DNA of 57,910 nt, from positions 42,187-100,096 of the forward strand of contig NW_008246162.1 of NCBI RefSeq assembly GCF_000281045.1, in the 5' to 3' direction. The translations under genes and the position numbers were made by a program. A model generated the notes under the pieces. It made no database searches. It saw only the letters and a program-made list of their open reading frames with translations, and had not been told where the DNA came from. Positions within the stretch are counted from its first letter, which is position 1, and each line of letters begins with the position of its first letter. Of this stretch, positions 10,092 through 19,989 are shown piece after piece. The DNA is from Saprolegnia diclina VS20. Lineage: Eukaryota; Oomycota; Saprolegniomycetes; Saprolegniales; Saprolegniaceae.

Positions 10092-10355
10092 ATGGCCTTC
10101 CTCGACGGTCTCCTGACGCGCGCTAGCAAGTTCGGCAAGAGCCACGGCCTTCGCCCGCTCACGTCCAAGCGCGCCAACCGTCGGTTCTACAAGGGTAAGG
10201 GCTGCCGCAACGAAGGCGTCCACGCCAAGCTCGGCGGCTATCGCATGGACCTCACCAAGATGCTCGAGCTCGAAGTGCCGGACCTCACGGGCTTCAAGCT
10301 CAAGCCGTACGTCTCGCCGCTTGTCTCGCGCGTGCCTCCGTCGGCGTCGTCGTAA
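10092..10355 (+). CDS. MRPL41: Mitochondrial ribosomal protein mL41
   Basis: Single exon, 87 aa. The C-terminal half matches mL41 of animals and fungi almost word for word (VPDLTGFKLKPYVS), after a basic region with LTSKRANRRFYKGKG. Known of the family: mL41 is a protein of the mitochondrial large ribosomal subunit. The N-terminus (MAFLDGLLTRASKFGKSHG) is amphipathic and basic and can act as the mitochondrial targeting sequence. An in-frame ATG 84 bases upstream is ignored because it adds a non-conserved extension. Length is normal for the family. Confidence 0.92.
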   Translation: MAFLDGLLTRASKFGKSHGLRPLTSKRANRRFYKGKGCRNEGVHAKLGGYRMDLTKMLELEVPDLTGFKLKPYVSPLVSRVPPSASS

Positions 10356-10893
10356 GTCGAAATGAAGCCTAGTATATAGAGAAACCTTGAAAAGACCGTG
10401 AGTAAGGCCCCAAATCCACTGGTGCTTCTCGCGTCTCCTGCCTGGCACTGATCCTGGTCACGTCGTCATACGCAATTCGATTCGACTAGACTACGCTGCA
10501 TATTGTATTGTCGGGTCGTCGATTGCCACTACGGTCATGCCTTGATGCTGTCGAATGATCATCGTTCAACACCTAGATTCTGAAAGGACGGGTACGGTTC
10601 CTGCGACTTGTCAGAGACTCGACGTTGGGGCATCCTCTTTGGATAACATGTAGAGCATCTTCACCGCGGCCCAGGTAGAGCGAAGTAAAATGCGTGCACA
10701 GGCTGGGTCCAACCTAATAACAGTTTGCACAGCCCAAACCACAGGACGAGCAAGCACTGTCGAGCGCGATCTACGTCATGTTCATTCGCCCATCTGCCTT
10801 AAACAAGATGAGGCTGCAGTCGCTGTCAACGGAGCACATATATCGAATCCAATTACTCATAATAATTGGCTATCATCTTCTCGTCGCTTCTCC
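10356..10893. other. Intergenic, convergent 3' flanks
   Basis: About 540 bases between the ends of the mL41 gene and the GBP gene. No supported gene, RNA or repeat is seen; the open frames starting in it run antisense through the GBP gene. Confidence 0.6.
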
Positions 10894-12962
10894 TTACTGG
10901 ATGGCACAGCCGCACTTTTGGCCGTGCTTGAGCTGCTCAACCTCGCCAGCCGCCATGCTCAGCTCCAAGTCAGTGCGTTCCTTTTCCTTCATGAGGCGTT
11001 CGTACTCCTTGCGGATCTTTTCGAGCTCGAGCTCCTTCTCGTCCTTGTGGCCGCGGATCGTGTCGAGCTGGAGCGCAATCTGCTCCTTCTCGACGTCAAT
11101 TTCGTGCTTCCCCTTGGCTTCCTGCGCAAGCTTGGCCTTGAGCTGCGAGATCGTCTGCTGCTGGGCTTCGACCTCAGCCGTGTACTTGGCGCGTTCCGAC
11201 ATGACCTCGGACGTCTCGTGCTGCAGCGCTTCGATCTGCTGCTTGTACACTTGCTCACGACCGCCGATGGCACCAAGCGTTTCCTTGACGGCCGCGGCTT
11301 CCGCCTCGAGGGACCGGATCTTCTTCTCAAATTTGTCTTCCTGGCGCGAAAGAAGGAGGCGCATCGCGTCCGCGTGCTTGGTCTCGGAGAACGCGAGGAG
11401 GCAGTCGAGCTTGGCGCCGCCCTTGGCCTGCTCAAGGTAGCGCTCGCGGAACTTGACCCACTCGCGCGCAAAGTCTTGCATGTCCTCGTACGAGTTTTTC
11501 TCGTCCGAGAAACGCGGCTGGATGAGCTCTGAGAAGAGCGTCTGAAGCAGCCGGTCGCATGTGTCCTTGGAGACCGCGCGGTTCTGCTTGCGCACGTTGG
11601 CCTTCTCCTCCTCGATCTTTTCCATGAGCTCGGCCTCAAACTTGGTCGTTGCGTCGCCCATCGCTTGCCGACGGTACTGCGAGACAGCGCTCGCTTCGGC
11701 GTCCTTGAGTGCCTTGGAGAGGTCGTCCGGGTCCAGCGGCATCTCGAGGAGGCTCAAGCTCACGCGGAAGGCCTCAGTCGCGGCCTTCATGGCCTTCTTG
11801 CACTCGGTGGCCGTGACGCCATCCCACGCCGACGAGATCGTGGGCACACTCCCGTTGTTGATTGCGTCTACGTACGCGACGAGAAGCCCCGCAAACATGG
11901 AGCCGTTGAGCGGCTTGTTGTTGAGCATCTTGGGAGAGAGATTGTTGAAGATCGAGGCCTTGACCTTGGCGAGCTGCTCCTGGAACTCAGGGCGCAGGTC
12001 CGTGATCGGGATCTTGTCAACCTGCTGCAGCTGGTTCTCGTCGTACACCGGTCGCACCATTGTATGGCACTCGCGGTCCTTGAAGAACGACGTCATCATG
12101 TGACGCACGCGGTTGCGCTCCATGACGGCTTGCGTCAAGCCCGGCTGCGGCGCCAGCGCACGCTCCAGGTACTCGTTGGGCGTGATCGGGTCGCCGTCTT
12201 CGTCCACGAGTTCGAGCGTAAAGTCGCGCACGACCCACGTAAACGACGGGAAAAAATTGGAAAACTCCTCGCCCGCAGCGTCGGCGTCCTATGCACCGAG
12301 CACCATAAGCCTAATTGTCCGGTGAAACGAAGCCATTTTACGTCGCCAGATGCGTCCGCGCGGATGCGAATGTGCTTGGTCATGTTGGCAATGAACGAAA
12401 GCCCGTTCACAGCCTTCTCATCGACGCTACCTTGGCTACAGTCGACATCGCGTGAGGCTATGCTCATGAGATAGACGGGCACGAACCTGTTGTAGATGAG
12501 CTTCGAACAGAGAAGGGTCGCGAGCGAGAAGATGCGGACATCGTACTGCGCCGACGCTTCCAAGCCGCCGAGACCTTCCGTGTCAAGCATGAGCACGTAG
12601 CAGGGCTCGCCGTTGGGCAAGATGTGCTTCTGCGGCCGGCCCCAGAGCCAGATGCCACGCGTGCAGCGCTCGACAGTCGGGCCAACGCGAAAGCCGCTCT
12701 GGTTGCCAAGCAGCCAGTTGAGCATCGACGACTTGCCCGTGCGGTAGAGCCCGGCCATGGCGACGACCGAGATTTTGCCCTCAATCTTTTGCAGGATCTC
12801 CATGGCCTGCTCGTTGACCTGGAGCCGATCTTCCTTCTCATCAAAGTGGAGAAGCGCGATGGGCTCATCCGGGAACTGCGTCAGCGCCAAGGCCGTCTCC
12901 TCGCTGCCACTGCTGCTGCGCCGGCGGTTCGCACTCTTCTTGCCCATGCTGGTTTCAGTCAC
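10894..12962 (-). CDS. Guanylate-binding protein (GBP/atlastin-type large GTPase) with CaaX box
   Basis: Exons (minus) 12962-12342 and 12288-10894, with a 53-nt phase-0 intron; 671 aa. All GBP nucleotide-binding signatures are present: P-loop GLYRTGKSS (71-79), the switch region with TVERCTRGIW (96-105), DTEG (127-130), and the RD motif in FTWVVRD (Arg228-Asp229) that replaces the usual NKxD. A helical GBP_C domain follows, then a long coiled coil (about 480-660). The protein ends CGCAIQ, a CaaX box (CAIQ) preceded by another Cys, predicting prenylation with possible palmitoylation. Known of the family: GBPs assemble on membranes after GTP hydrolysis; animal GBPs attack intracellular pathogens, plant GBPL proteins act in defence condensates. 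The role here is unknown. An in-frame Met6 is an alternative start. Confidence 0.93.
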
Positions 12963-13522
12963 TACAATCGGAAATGGTGAGACCCGTCATTTGCATTAAA
13001 TTTTACGTGGCGACGACGGCATACAAGAACAGTGATATTATAATTGTTGGATTCGGCGGGAGATGAAGTATATATAAATCAAGTCTAAAGTGATCGGATT
13101 GTAAGACCATTAGAACATCCAGACCACGTCGTCCATGAACCCCTTCACTTTGAGCTTGTTTGTTCCTGCGCCTCCTGTGTACTAGTCGGTCTCTCGCGGC
13201 GCCTGCATTGCGTACTAGTATACTATTTCCTAGTTCGCGTGAACGTGGTGGTTGCAAAATGGGACAAGAGATTATACGCATTTGTCGAAGCGGATGCTCG
13301 ATATCAGTTATCTTCAACACCACAAGATAGCACCAAAAACTGTAAGCATCCGCGATCGCAGCCAGAGCCATCCCGCGACGGTCATGCATAGCGAGCTCGC
13401 AGCGCGTGATGGACCGCTGAGACTGCGATCCTTGGATGGCTCATTGGTCGAAAGGTGAATGACTGTGGCCAATCCAAGGCCGCGAACACCCCAAAAAGAT
13501 ATTTTGGGCATCCCAGTTGAAA
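12963..13522. other. Intergenic, divergent promoter region
   Basis: About 560 bases between the GBP start (minus) and the KEN-box gene (plus). It is AT-rich near 13000-13080. ATTGG at 13443-13447 and CCAAT at 13469-13473 lie within about 100 bases of the plus-strand start. No gene seen. Confidence 0.6.
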
Positions 13523-13530
13523 TTTGCCGC
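13523..13530 (+). promoter_or_regulatory. E2F-like site (TTTGCCGC)
   Basis: This exact match to the E2F consensus TTTSSCGC ends 14 bases before the start codon of the KEN-box gene. Such an octamer is expected by chance several times in a window this size, so position and gene type carry the weight. Confidence 0.45.
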
Positions 13531-13544
13531 GCTGTACAGTCGAC

Positions 13545-13874
13545 ATGGCGGCCCAGCGACGATGGAAAGAGCCTCGCGCGACGACAATGCTCGGACTGCA
13601 GGAAGATGCCGACACTATGGAGGAAGATAGACCCGGCTCTGTGGACGAGCGTGCTGAAGCGTCTCCTTGTCCTGCCTCATCCAGCGTCATCGCCATGGAA
13701 GAAATATGGCAGCAATGGACACTGAAGAAGAGCCACGAATATACTCCCATTGACGATGACAACAAGGAGAACATTGCTCCAGCGTCGATGCATGACTGGC
13801 TCCATGACACGTCTCGACCTCGGCTCAAGAAGGCCCGTCGCATCCCGCTCCTCGACATCACACACATCTCGTAG
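13545..13874 (+). CDS. Small protein with KEN box and D-box (candidate APC/C substrate)
   Basis: Single exon, 109 aa from the ATG at 13545; an upstream in-frame ATG at 13524 overlaps the E2F-like site. The chain is polar and looks disordered. Residues 70-79 read DDDNKENIAP, a textbook KEN degron with its usual acidic/Asn and Pro surroundings. Residues 99-106 read RIPLLDIT, which fits the destruction box RxxLxDI. Known: both motifs recruit APC/C with Cdh1 or Cdc20 for destruction in mitosis and G1. No kinase, cyclin or zinc domain is visible, so it is more like securin, geminin or another regulator than an enzyme. I cannot name the homologue. The protein ends soon after the D-box. CCAAT and E2F-like sites lie upstream. 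Confidence 0.65.
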   Translation: MAAQRRWKEPRATTMLGLQEDADTMEEDRPGSVDERAEASPCPASSSVIAMEEIWQQWTLKKSHEYTPIDDDNKENIAPASMHDWLHDTSRPRLKKARRIPLLDITHIS

Positions 13875-14375
13875 CTTCGACAATATCAGTGCGTCCGAAC
13901 TCGTAACGTCTAGTGCCCATGGATTCACTTGTCGACAGATTGCGCCCACAGTACTAAGCCCACCATAGGCCCATAGAGCAATGACGAGACTACTTCCTAC
14001 ATGAACCATTCTCGCGTCACGTTAGGGTCCATTGAAGACGCCTGTATTTGAATTCGCCCTCTTACGGGCTCTATTGTGCAACACCTCTCAGCCTTGTCCG
14101 TCACGTTGCTGCCATGTACGCTGCTCCATGCGGCCGTGCACGGGGCAGGATCTTTGGTGCTGTTACGGTGACCATCATTCTCGCCGAGAACGTTCTCCCT
14201 ATGTCTACCGTCCTGTGTGTCGAGATGGGAGTAAGGGAGTTGCTGTTACCCGCCCACAACAATCCCCATCGACAGAGAGAAGCCCGTCGGCCCATCGTCG
14301 AGCTTCGCCCTACTTGCAGCAACCATAGCCGCCGATCTCTCCCTCACACGCTGGTGGCAATCGTGGACGGCGCGC
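13875..14375. other. Intergenic, promoter of ATG4
   Basis: About 500 bases. Short open frames on both strands lack any recognisable protein. Nothing else is seen. Confidence 0.55.
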
Positions 14376-15679
14376 ATGAGTCAGTTTGCGCACGGAATCC
14401 GGTACTTTGATGCGACATCGCTCGCAGAGACGGCGACGCCACTGACGCCGATGGCCACGCACGTCCTCGGCGTGCCGCACGCGACCGCCGCCTCGCTCGT
14501 CGCCCACCTCCAGTCGATCATCTGGCTCACGTATCGGCGCGACTTTGTGCAGATGGTGCCGTACGAGTTTACGAGCGACGCGGGCTGGGGCTGCATGCTG
14601 CGGACGGCGCAGATGATGCTCTGTGAGGCGCTCCTGCGGAACCTTCCGCGCCATCGCGAGGCTCGTTTCATGTGGTCCGACACGCAACCGCTCGCACCCG
14701 ACGTTGTGCACGTGCTCCAGTCGTTTGTGGATGCGCCAACGGCCGACTGCGCGTTCGCGATCCATCACATGGTGGCTGTTGGCATGAAGTACGACATGCT
14801 TCCCGGCGAATGGTACGGCCCGACGACAGCGGCCCAGGTACTGCGAGACCTCGTGAATGCACCGATCAACAGCAACAACTGCAACATGTGCATGTACGTG
14901 CCGCAAGACGGTGTTATCTACACGGAGGAAATCAACAAGCTCTGCGTGACGGCATGGGCGCAGCCCGTCATTGCGACGGCCACCGACGTACTCTATGACC
15001 CACTTCTAAACCCACCAACGATTGACACATCGGCTGCGTGGTCCAAGTCGGTGTTCATTCTGGTGCCATTGCGTCTTGGCCTCGACAAGCTCAACGAGAC
15101 GTACATCCCAGGTAAACGGATGGCGACAAATCTTGTGTCTAACGTGTTTGCAGCGCTCACTGAGGTGTTTGAGCTGCCGCAGTCTCTCGGCATCATTGGC
15201 GGAAAGCGCGGCCACTCGGTCTACTTCGTCGGCGCTCGAGGTACACACTTCTTCGCTTTGCAGACGAAAGAAACGGTGCGTAGGTCATCAATTCCACATT
15301 TTGGACCCCCACACGGTGCACCCGACGACAGAAGTTGATGCTTCGTTCCCGACTGCGGTAGTATATCGCTCGTACGCCCTCTTGTTGAATCATAACCTCG
15401 TAGACGCACGCTCGAACGGTGCACTCGACAGATCATTTGGTCATGGAAGTCGACTACATTGATCCATCGCTTGCAGTCGGCTTCTACTGCCGTGACCGCG
15501 CCGACTACGTGGACTTGTGCCGCCGGCTCGCCGCCATGGCCCGTGGCAAGACGTGTCCTATCACAGTGGCGGATGCCAAGCCTGACTACACGAACGATGT
15601 CGAGTTGCATTCCGTCTCGGGCGAGTCCACAGGTGGCGACAATGACCTGAGCGATGAAGACGACTACGTGCTCATTTGA
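14376..15679 (+). CDS. ATG4: ATG4-family cysteine protease (autophagy)
   Basis: Exons 14376-15111, 15154-15240, 15284-15357 and 15404-15679 (introns 42, 43 and 46 nt); 390 aa, normal for the family. ATG4 trims the C-terminus of ATG8 to expose the lipidated Gly and later releases ATG8 from membranes. The catalytic triad is complete: Cys73 in DAGWGCMLRTAQM, and Asp282 and His284 in HILDPHTV. The substrate-binding stretch GIIGGKRGHSVYFVG precedes the Asp/His. The protein ends in an acidic tail, DEDDYVLI: YVLI is a LIR-type ATG8-interacting motif preceded by acidic residues, as in other ATG4 proteins. The joins are supported because they restore the alignment across the active site, which no single frame does. 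Confidence 0.95.
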
Positions 15680-16251
15680 GTTGGCAGCCGACGATTGCGC
15701 TAACGTCGACACTGCATTCCTTCCTTCTTCAATATACATGCCGGTGCTGCTAATGCTATGGATGCGTACCATCTATGCGGCGCTCGTAGTTGCGATCGAA
15801 GAACGCGGCTGGCTCCATGCAAATCCACGTTTCTGTGAATCTCGCAACTGACGCTACAGTGGAATCATGGCGTCGGCGGCGACGAACCATCGTGCGCGGA
15901 AGGAGTGGCGACGACCATGGACTCGCCGATGATCGTCACAGCATCCGGGTGACGGAGCCGACAGCACCATCAACTCGGATTCGGACTGATTCAGTGGCCT
16001 TGCTCGCCAAGACATGTCGCACACGCTCGACACTTGATCTTCCGGTTTCCGCTCCAAACGATTGGCCAAAAGTTAATTGTTGGCTGCGCTTATTGGTGGA
16101 AATCCGCCTCTAAGATCCAACCTTTTTCCGGCCGGATATGAACCAATCAAAGGCCGAATAAAATTCATGGAAACACCGAATCAAGAGACGTATTTATTGC
16201 TGCTTTTCGCAACGCAGGAACCCGACGGACAAGGCCCGGCCCAGCGAGTCC
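15680..16251. other. Intergenic with CCAAT boxes
   Basis: About 570 bases. ATTGG at 16061-16065 and CCAAT at 16143-16147 are likely promoter elements of the next gene. No supported coding sequence. Confidence 0.55.
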
Positions 16252-16737
16252 ATGTCCCATTCCAGCCCGACGCCCGAGGTGACGACGACGAAAATGATGA
16301 CCACGCGCGGTACGAAGCGATCTCGATCCCATGAAGACGCGCGCAGCGAATCAAAGGTGAGCCCGCGCGCCAAGCCCCACACATACGACATGCGCCCGGC
16401 TGCTGGCGCCGATGCGATCGTGCTCAACCCGAGCCTCATGACCGAGCGGCAGCAGCTCGCATTCCTTCTTCGAAAGACTGCGCCGGCCAAATCGCCGGCC
16501 GACAGCGATTCCCACGCAACCGATGACACGGGCTTGAAGCGCAAGCCGTCGCCCGTGCACAAGGACGGCGAGATTACGACGACACGAAAGAGCCGCCCCG
16601 TGAAGAAAGCGCCCGCGGCCGTCGAGATTCTCTGCTGCGTTTGCTCCAAGTACACTTGCACGACAGCGCTCTTCATTTGCGACCACTGCGACAAGAAATA
16701 CCCGACACAGAAAAAGCTCGGGCTTATTTCGGTATGA
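16252..16737 (+). CDS. Basic protein with a C-terminal four-Cys motif, unknown
   Basis: Single exon, 161 aa. The first 120 residues are basic and polar (TRGTKRSRSHED, TRKSRPVKKAP) and look disordered; they could contain nuclear localisation signals. The C-terminus carries a compact Cys pattern, CCVCSKYTC and then CDHC, about 12 residues apart, which could bind one zinc ion. I do not recognise the family. A nuclear or nucleic-acid-binding role is a guess from composition. The reading frame could continue through an intron, because the Cys motif sits unusually close to the stop. Confidence 0.55.
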   Translation: MSHSSPTPEVTTTKMMTTRGTKRSRSHEDARSESKVSPRAKPHTYDMRPAAGADAIVLNPSLMTERQQLAFLLRKTAPAKSPADSDSHATDDTGLKRKPSPVHKDGEITTTRKSRPVKKAPAAVEILCCVCSKYTCTTALFICDHCDKKYPTQKKLGLISV

Positions 16738-17235
16738 CTGCAACGCAGACGCTGTCATGAACATCACCACCATCATCTACCAACCACGTCCTCCTCAATA
16801 CATCGTGTATCTCATCCTCGTCCGAGGCCGCCGTAGTCGTCATTCTCGATCGATTAGTCGTTATTTAGTACATCCTCCTCCTCTTTGCGTCCATGGTCGA
16901 CCACCGCAGGTCTTGCGCCAGCGCCGCCGATAAGACGACGCAATCATTCGGCTCTGGCTCTTCGATCCGTCTCACCTTGAAGTTCATGGCTAAGGGCGGG
17001 GCGCCCAACGCATGCCGCCCGACCAGGACATACCCGCAGCGAACGACGGAAGCGGCCACCACTATTAGCGCTACCCTCCCGCGTCGCAACAAAGCGCGGC
17101 TGTCGTCGCTCACCGGGCGTCGGTCGGTCGCGACACCGCGTCGCAGAGCTTCGAAATTTTCCGTTGGCCTTTTTTCGAACCCAAGAAAGACGTTATCCGG
17201 AAGATACGCTTTCCGGTGGGTGGGCAGTCGCCGTC
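16738..17235. other. Interval between convergent and divergent genes
   Basis: About 500 bases. It contains one possible small minus-strand ORF (listed separately) and the promoter of DNAAF11. No RNA gene or repeat is seen. Confidence 0.5.
16865..17113 (-). CDS. Possible small protein, 82 aa, one hydrophobic segment
   Basis: Single-exon ORF in the gap between the Cys-motif gene and DNAAF11, starting 122 bases from the DNAAF11 start in divergent orientation. It has one moderately hydrophobic segment (RVALIVVAASVVRCGYVLVG) and a basic end (MDAKRRRMY). Tight gene packing here makes a real gene plausible, but nothing in the sequence identifies it. It may be chance. Confidence 0.3.
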   Translation of the reverse strand: MSDDSRALLRRGRVALIVVAASVVRCGYVLVGRHALGAPPLAMNFKVRRIEEPEPNDCVVLSAALAQDLRWSTMDAKRRRMY

Positions 17236-18834
17236 ATGCCCCGCATCACGCTCGAGCTCCTTCGGAAGCGCGCCGAGCACAATGAGGGCGTTGTCGCGAC
17301 GCTTGAAGAGATCTCGTTGCACCAAGAAGAGATCGAGAAGATCGAGGTCATTGGCACGCTCTGCAAGAAGCTGCGCATCCTGTACCTCCAGAACAACATC
17401 ATCGAGCGGATCGAAGACCTTTCGCACATGAAGGACCTGCGCTACCTCAACCTCGCGCTCAACAACGTCAAGCGCATCGAAGGTCTGCGGTACGCCGCCG
17501 CTGATTTCAGGCGTAATCGCGATGTGGCATAGTAACTGCGAGTTTCTCGAGAAGCTCGACTTGACCGTCAACTTCATCGATGTCGACGCGCTGGCCGAGA
17601 GCATCGTACGGTCGCGATCAACATGTGATTATGAACTACAAGCGACGTATAGAACCATCTCAAACCGCTCGAGCATCTCCGCGAACTGTACATGCTCGGA
17701 AACCCAGCGCAGTCCGACTGGCCGGGCTTTGCCGCCTACATTACTGCATCGCTGCCACGCCTGCAGATGCTCGACGGCAAGGAAATCACAAAGAGTGACC
17801 GTATCAAGGCCTTGCAGCAGCTACCCACGCTACGCGTACGATTACTTCTCACTATAAACAGTATGCTTAGCAAGTACATTGTAGGCCGAGCTGGCTCATC
17901 TCGTAGCAGCCAAGAAGGCTCGGACCCTTGCCGAGATGGACGTTATCGAGGTCGTGAGCGGTGGCTTCACGGATATCTCCTCGAATCAAGTCACGCACAT
18001 CGAGCACGACGAGAAGGTTCCTTACACGCCCGAGACGCGCCGCAGTACGCTTGCGTTTGGTTAGCGAGGCGACGCCTTTGCTTGTGTCTTAGGTATGTAC
18101 ATGGAACTGGCCGAGCAAAAGGAAGAAGAAGAAACCCGGAAGCGCGCAAACCAGCCGCGCGACCGAGACCCTGAGGCTGAGCATACGGCGGCCCTTGAGA
18201 AGACGCGGCGGCTCGATCAAAATGGTGTCATCCGCCAGTGCAACGAAGGCAAGGTACGTTGCGTCGTTGGATCCGTGTGCTGCACCGTCATCCGTAGTGG
18301 AAATTCCACCTTGACGACGAGACAAAGCCCGGCTACGTTGTACTCGAGGTCTTCGTGCCCAAGTACCTGGATTCATCCCTCATACACGTCGATGTGCACC
18401 CGATGCACGTTTCGATCACGATCAAAAACAAGCTTCTACGCCTCCGATTCCCCGAGGAGGTGAGCGACTTCGTCGTCACTTAAGGAATAACCATGAGGCG
18501 GCAGGTCAAGTGCGACCAAGGCTCAGCGCTGCGGTCTAAGACAACGGGCGCGCTGCAGTTAACTGTCGAGAAAGTCGACCCGCGCAGTGTGCAGCGAGCA
18601 CTGCGCGCAAAGGCGCACCGCGAACAAGCTAGTTGCGACCACGACGAAGAGCCAAACGCGCCGGCACCGAAGTCACTCCAAGCCCAATTGTTGCGGTCGG
18701 CCGTCCAGATTCGAGGTCTCGTAGCGCGCCCCGAAGCTGCGGAGGAGGCTGTGGCTCGGAAAATCCACGCCCAGTCGTCTCGATCTCTAAGCGCTGCGAC
18801 GAACGACGTCGATGCGCCCCCACTCCTCTTTTAG
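17236..18834 (+). CDS. DNAAF11: Dynein axonemal assembly factor 11 (LRRC6/tilB type)
   Basis: Seven exons: 17236-17489, 17533-17605, 17653-17835, 17885-18044, 18093-18253, 18298-18459, 18505-18834 (introns 43-48 nt); 440 aa against about 466 in animals. The N-terminus has SDS22-like leucine-rich repeats (LRILYLQNNIIERIEDLSHM, LRYLNLALNNVKRIEGL) and the family hallmark CEFLEKLDLTVNFI, then the LRR cap YMLGNPAQSDWPGF...LPRLQMLDG. The C-terminal half has a short coiled coil and a CS-like beta-domain (VVLEVFVPKYLDSSLIHVDV) with SKTTGAL near its end. Known of the family: DNAAF11 pre-assembles outer and inner dynein arms in the cytoplasm before flagellar import. It implies motile flagellated zoospores. 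Each join was chosen to keep the LRR and CS alignment; the exon-4 donor at 18045 replaces an otherwise 33-nt intron. Confidence 0.93.
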
Positions 18835-19989
18835 TTGACAACCATACCACTGCAAAGTACTCGATGATCTCCGTAAGCGCTTGAACAGAACGCATTGTCC
18901 AGTCAAGACTTGAAATGATTGCTTTGCCGAGGCGGCTGACTTTGAGTCTGTCGTGGCCGCGCAATGCAATATCTTTTCGACTCAGTCAGTGCCCCTAGCT
19001 TGCGCCTTGGCGTCGCAACCTGCCTATCCATTCACGAATCAGGTTGCCCATCCAGCCACAAAGCCGCGGTTCTGTGGTCCTGCTGTGACTCGCTTGGGCT
19101 TGATTGGCAGGAGTGAGGTTTTGGGAACATTCAAATGCGCTTGAAATTGACATTGCTTCCTCAGTAGCTCGCACTGGGACTGATAGCTCGTGTCTGACGA
19201 CGCCGACGTGCTAGGTTCCTTCGTGGACGATTACTACAGTAGTATTCACACGACGCAAAAGCCCGGTGTTGTCGCATCAGAACCCGAGGTTTGTGCGACC
19301 GAACGAAATATGTTTTCGCAACCACACTTGGATACAGGCCAAACAAACGGCAGTAGCGCTGTTATCGGCGCCCAGCCGGTCCGTCGTTTGCTGATATGAC
19401 TCTAGACACAAGCAATCGCCTCATTTGACGACGCAGTTGCGACGGATTGTCTCGTTCCACGCAATTTCACGCCACCCAGCATGGTGCACGAACGAGTTAC
19501 TCGCGCTGCTCTCCTGCTCTTCACTGTCGAGCGGTCGTTGCACTGCAGGCTCCTCACACCCTGGTGGTGCAACACGAAGGTCCGTAATCGACTTCTCCGT
19601 CGGTGTGCTCGTCGCGGTCGCCTTGTAGATGTAAAAACAGGCTCCTCACACCCTGGTGGCGCAACACGAAGGTCCGTAACACTCTGCTGACAAACGATGC
19701 TCGTCCAACTCTCGGTGCGACGGTAGACACAGTGCAGGCAAGTTTCTCTACGGCAACGCACGACCAAGCCAAGTCGTTCGAACGTCGTTTTGCCTGCGTC
19801 TCGATTGCACTTCGCGCTGCATCTGAGAACGCACCGTCAATAATCAACAGACTGCATCGCAGTGCAGAGGTGAGTCACACAATGCGTGACCTATCCGTGT
19901 CAAAGCAAACCTTCTGCTGGCTCTTCATGTATTACCACGCGCTTCTGGAACGATAAATAACCTGGATTCCCTGGCGTCGACGAGTGAAC
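18835..19989. other. Gene-poor interval with a tandem-spaced repeat
   Basis: About 1.15 kb between convergent genes. Short frames show no family. The clear structure is a 42-bp direct repeat (listed separately). Confidence 0.5.
19546..19679. repeat. Pair of 42-bp direct repeats, 92 bp apart
   Basis: Copies at 19546-19587 and 19638-19679 begin CAGGCTCCTCACACC and end GGTCCGTAA; they differ at one base in the middle. The period is 92 bases, so a larger unit may have been duplicated and diverged. Confidence 0.75.

Noticed and set aside
10690-11532. 280-aa plus-strand ORF across the GBP coiled coil
   Set aside because: Leu/Arg-rich translation is the antisense shadow of Glu/Lys/Gln codons in the GBP gene.
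18060-18092. 33-nt intron in DNAAF11
   Set aside because: A better donor (GTACGC at 18045) gives a normal 48-nt intron and keeps phase.
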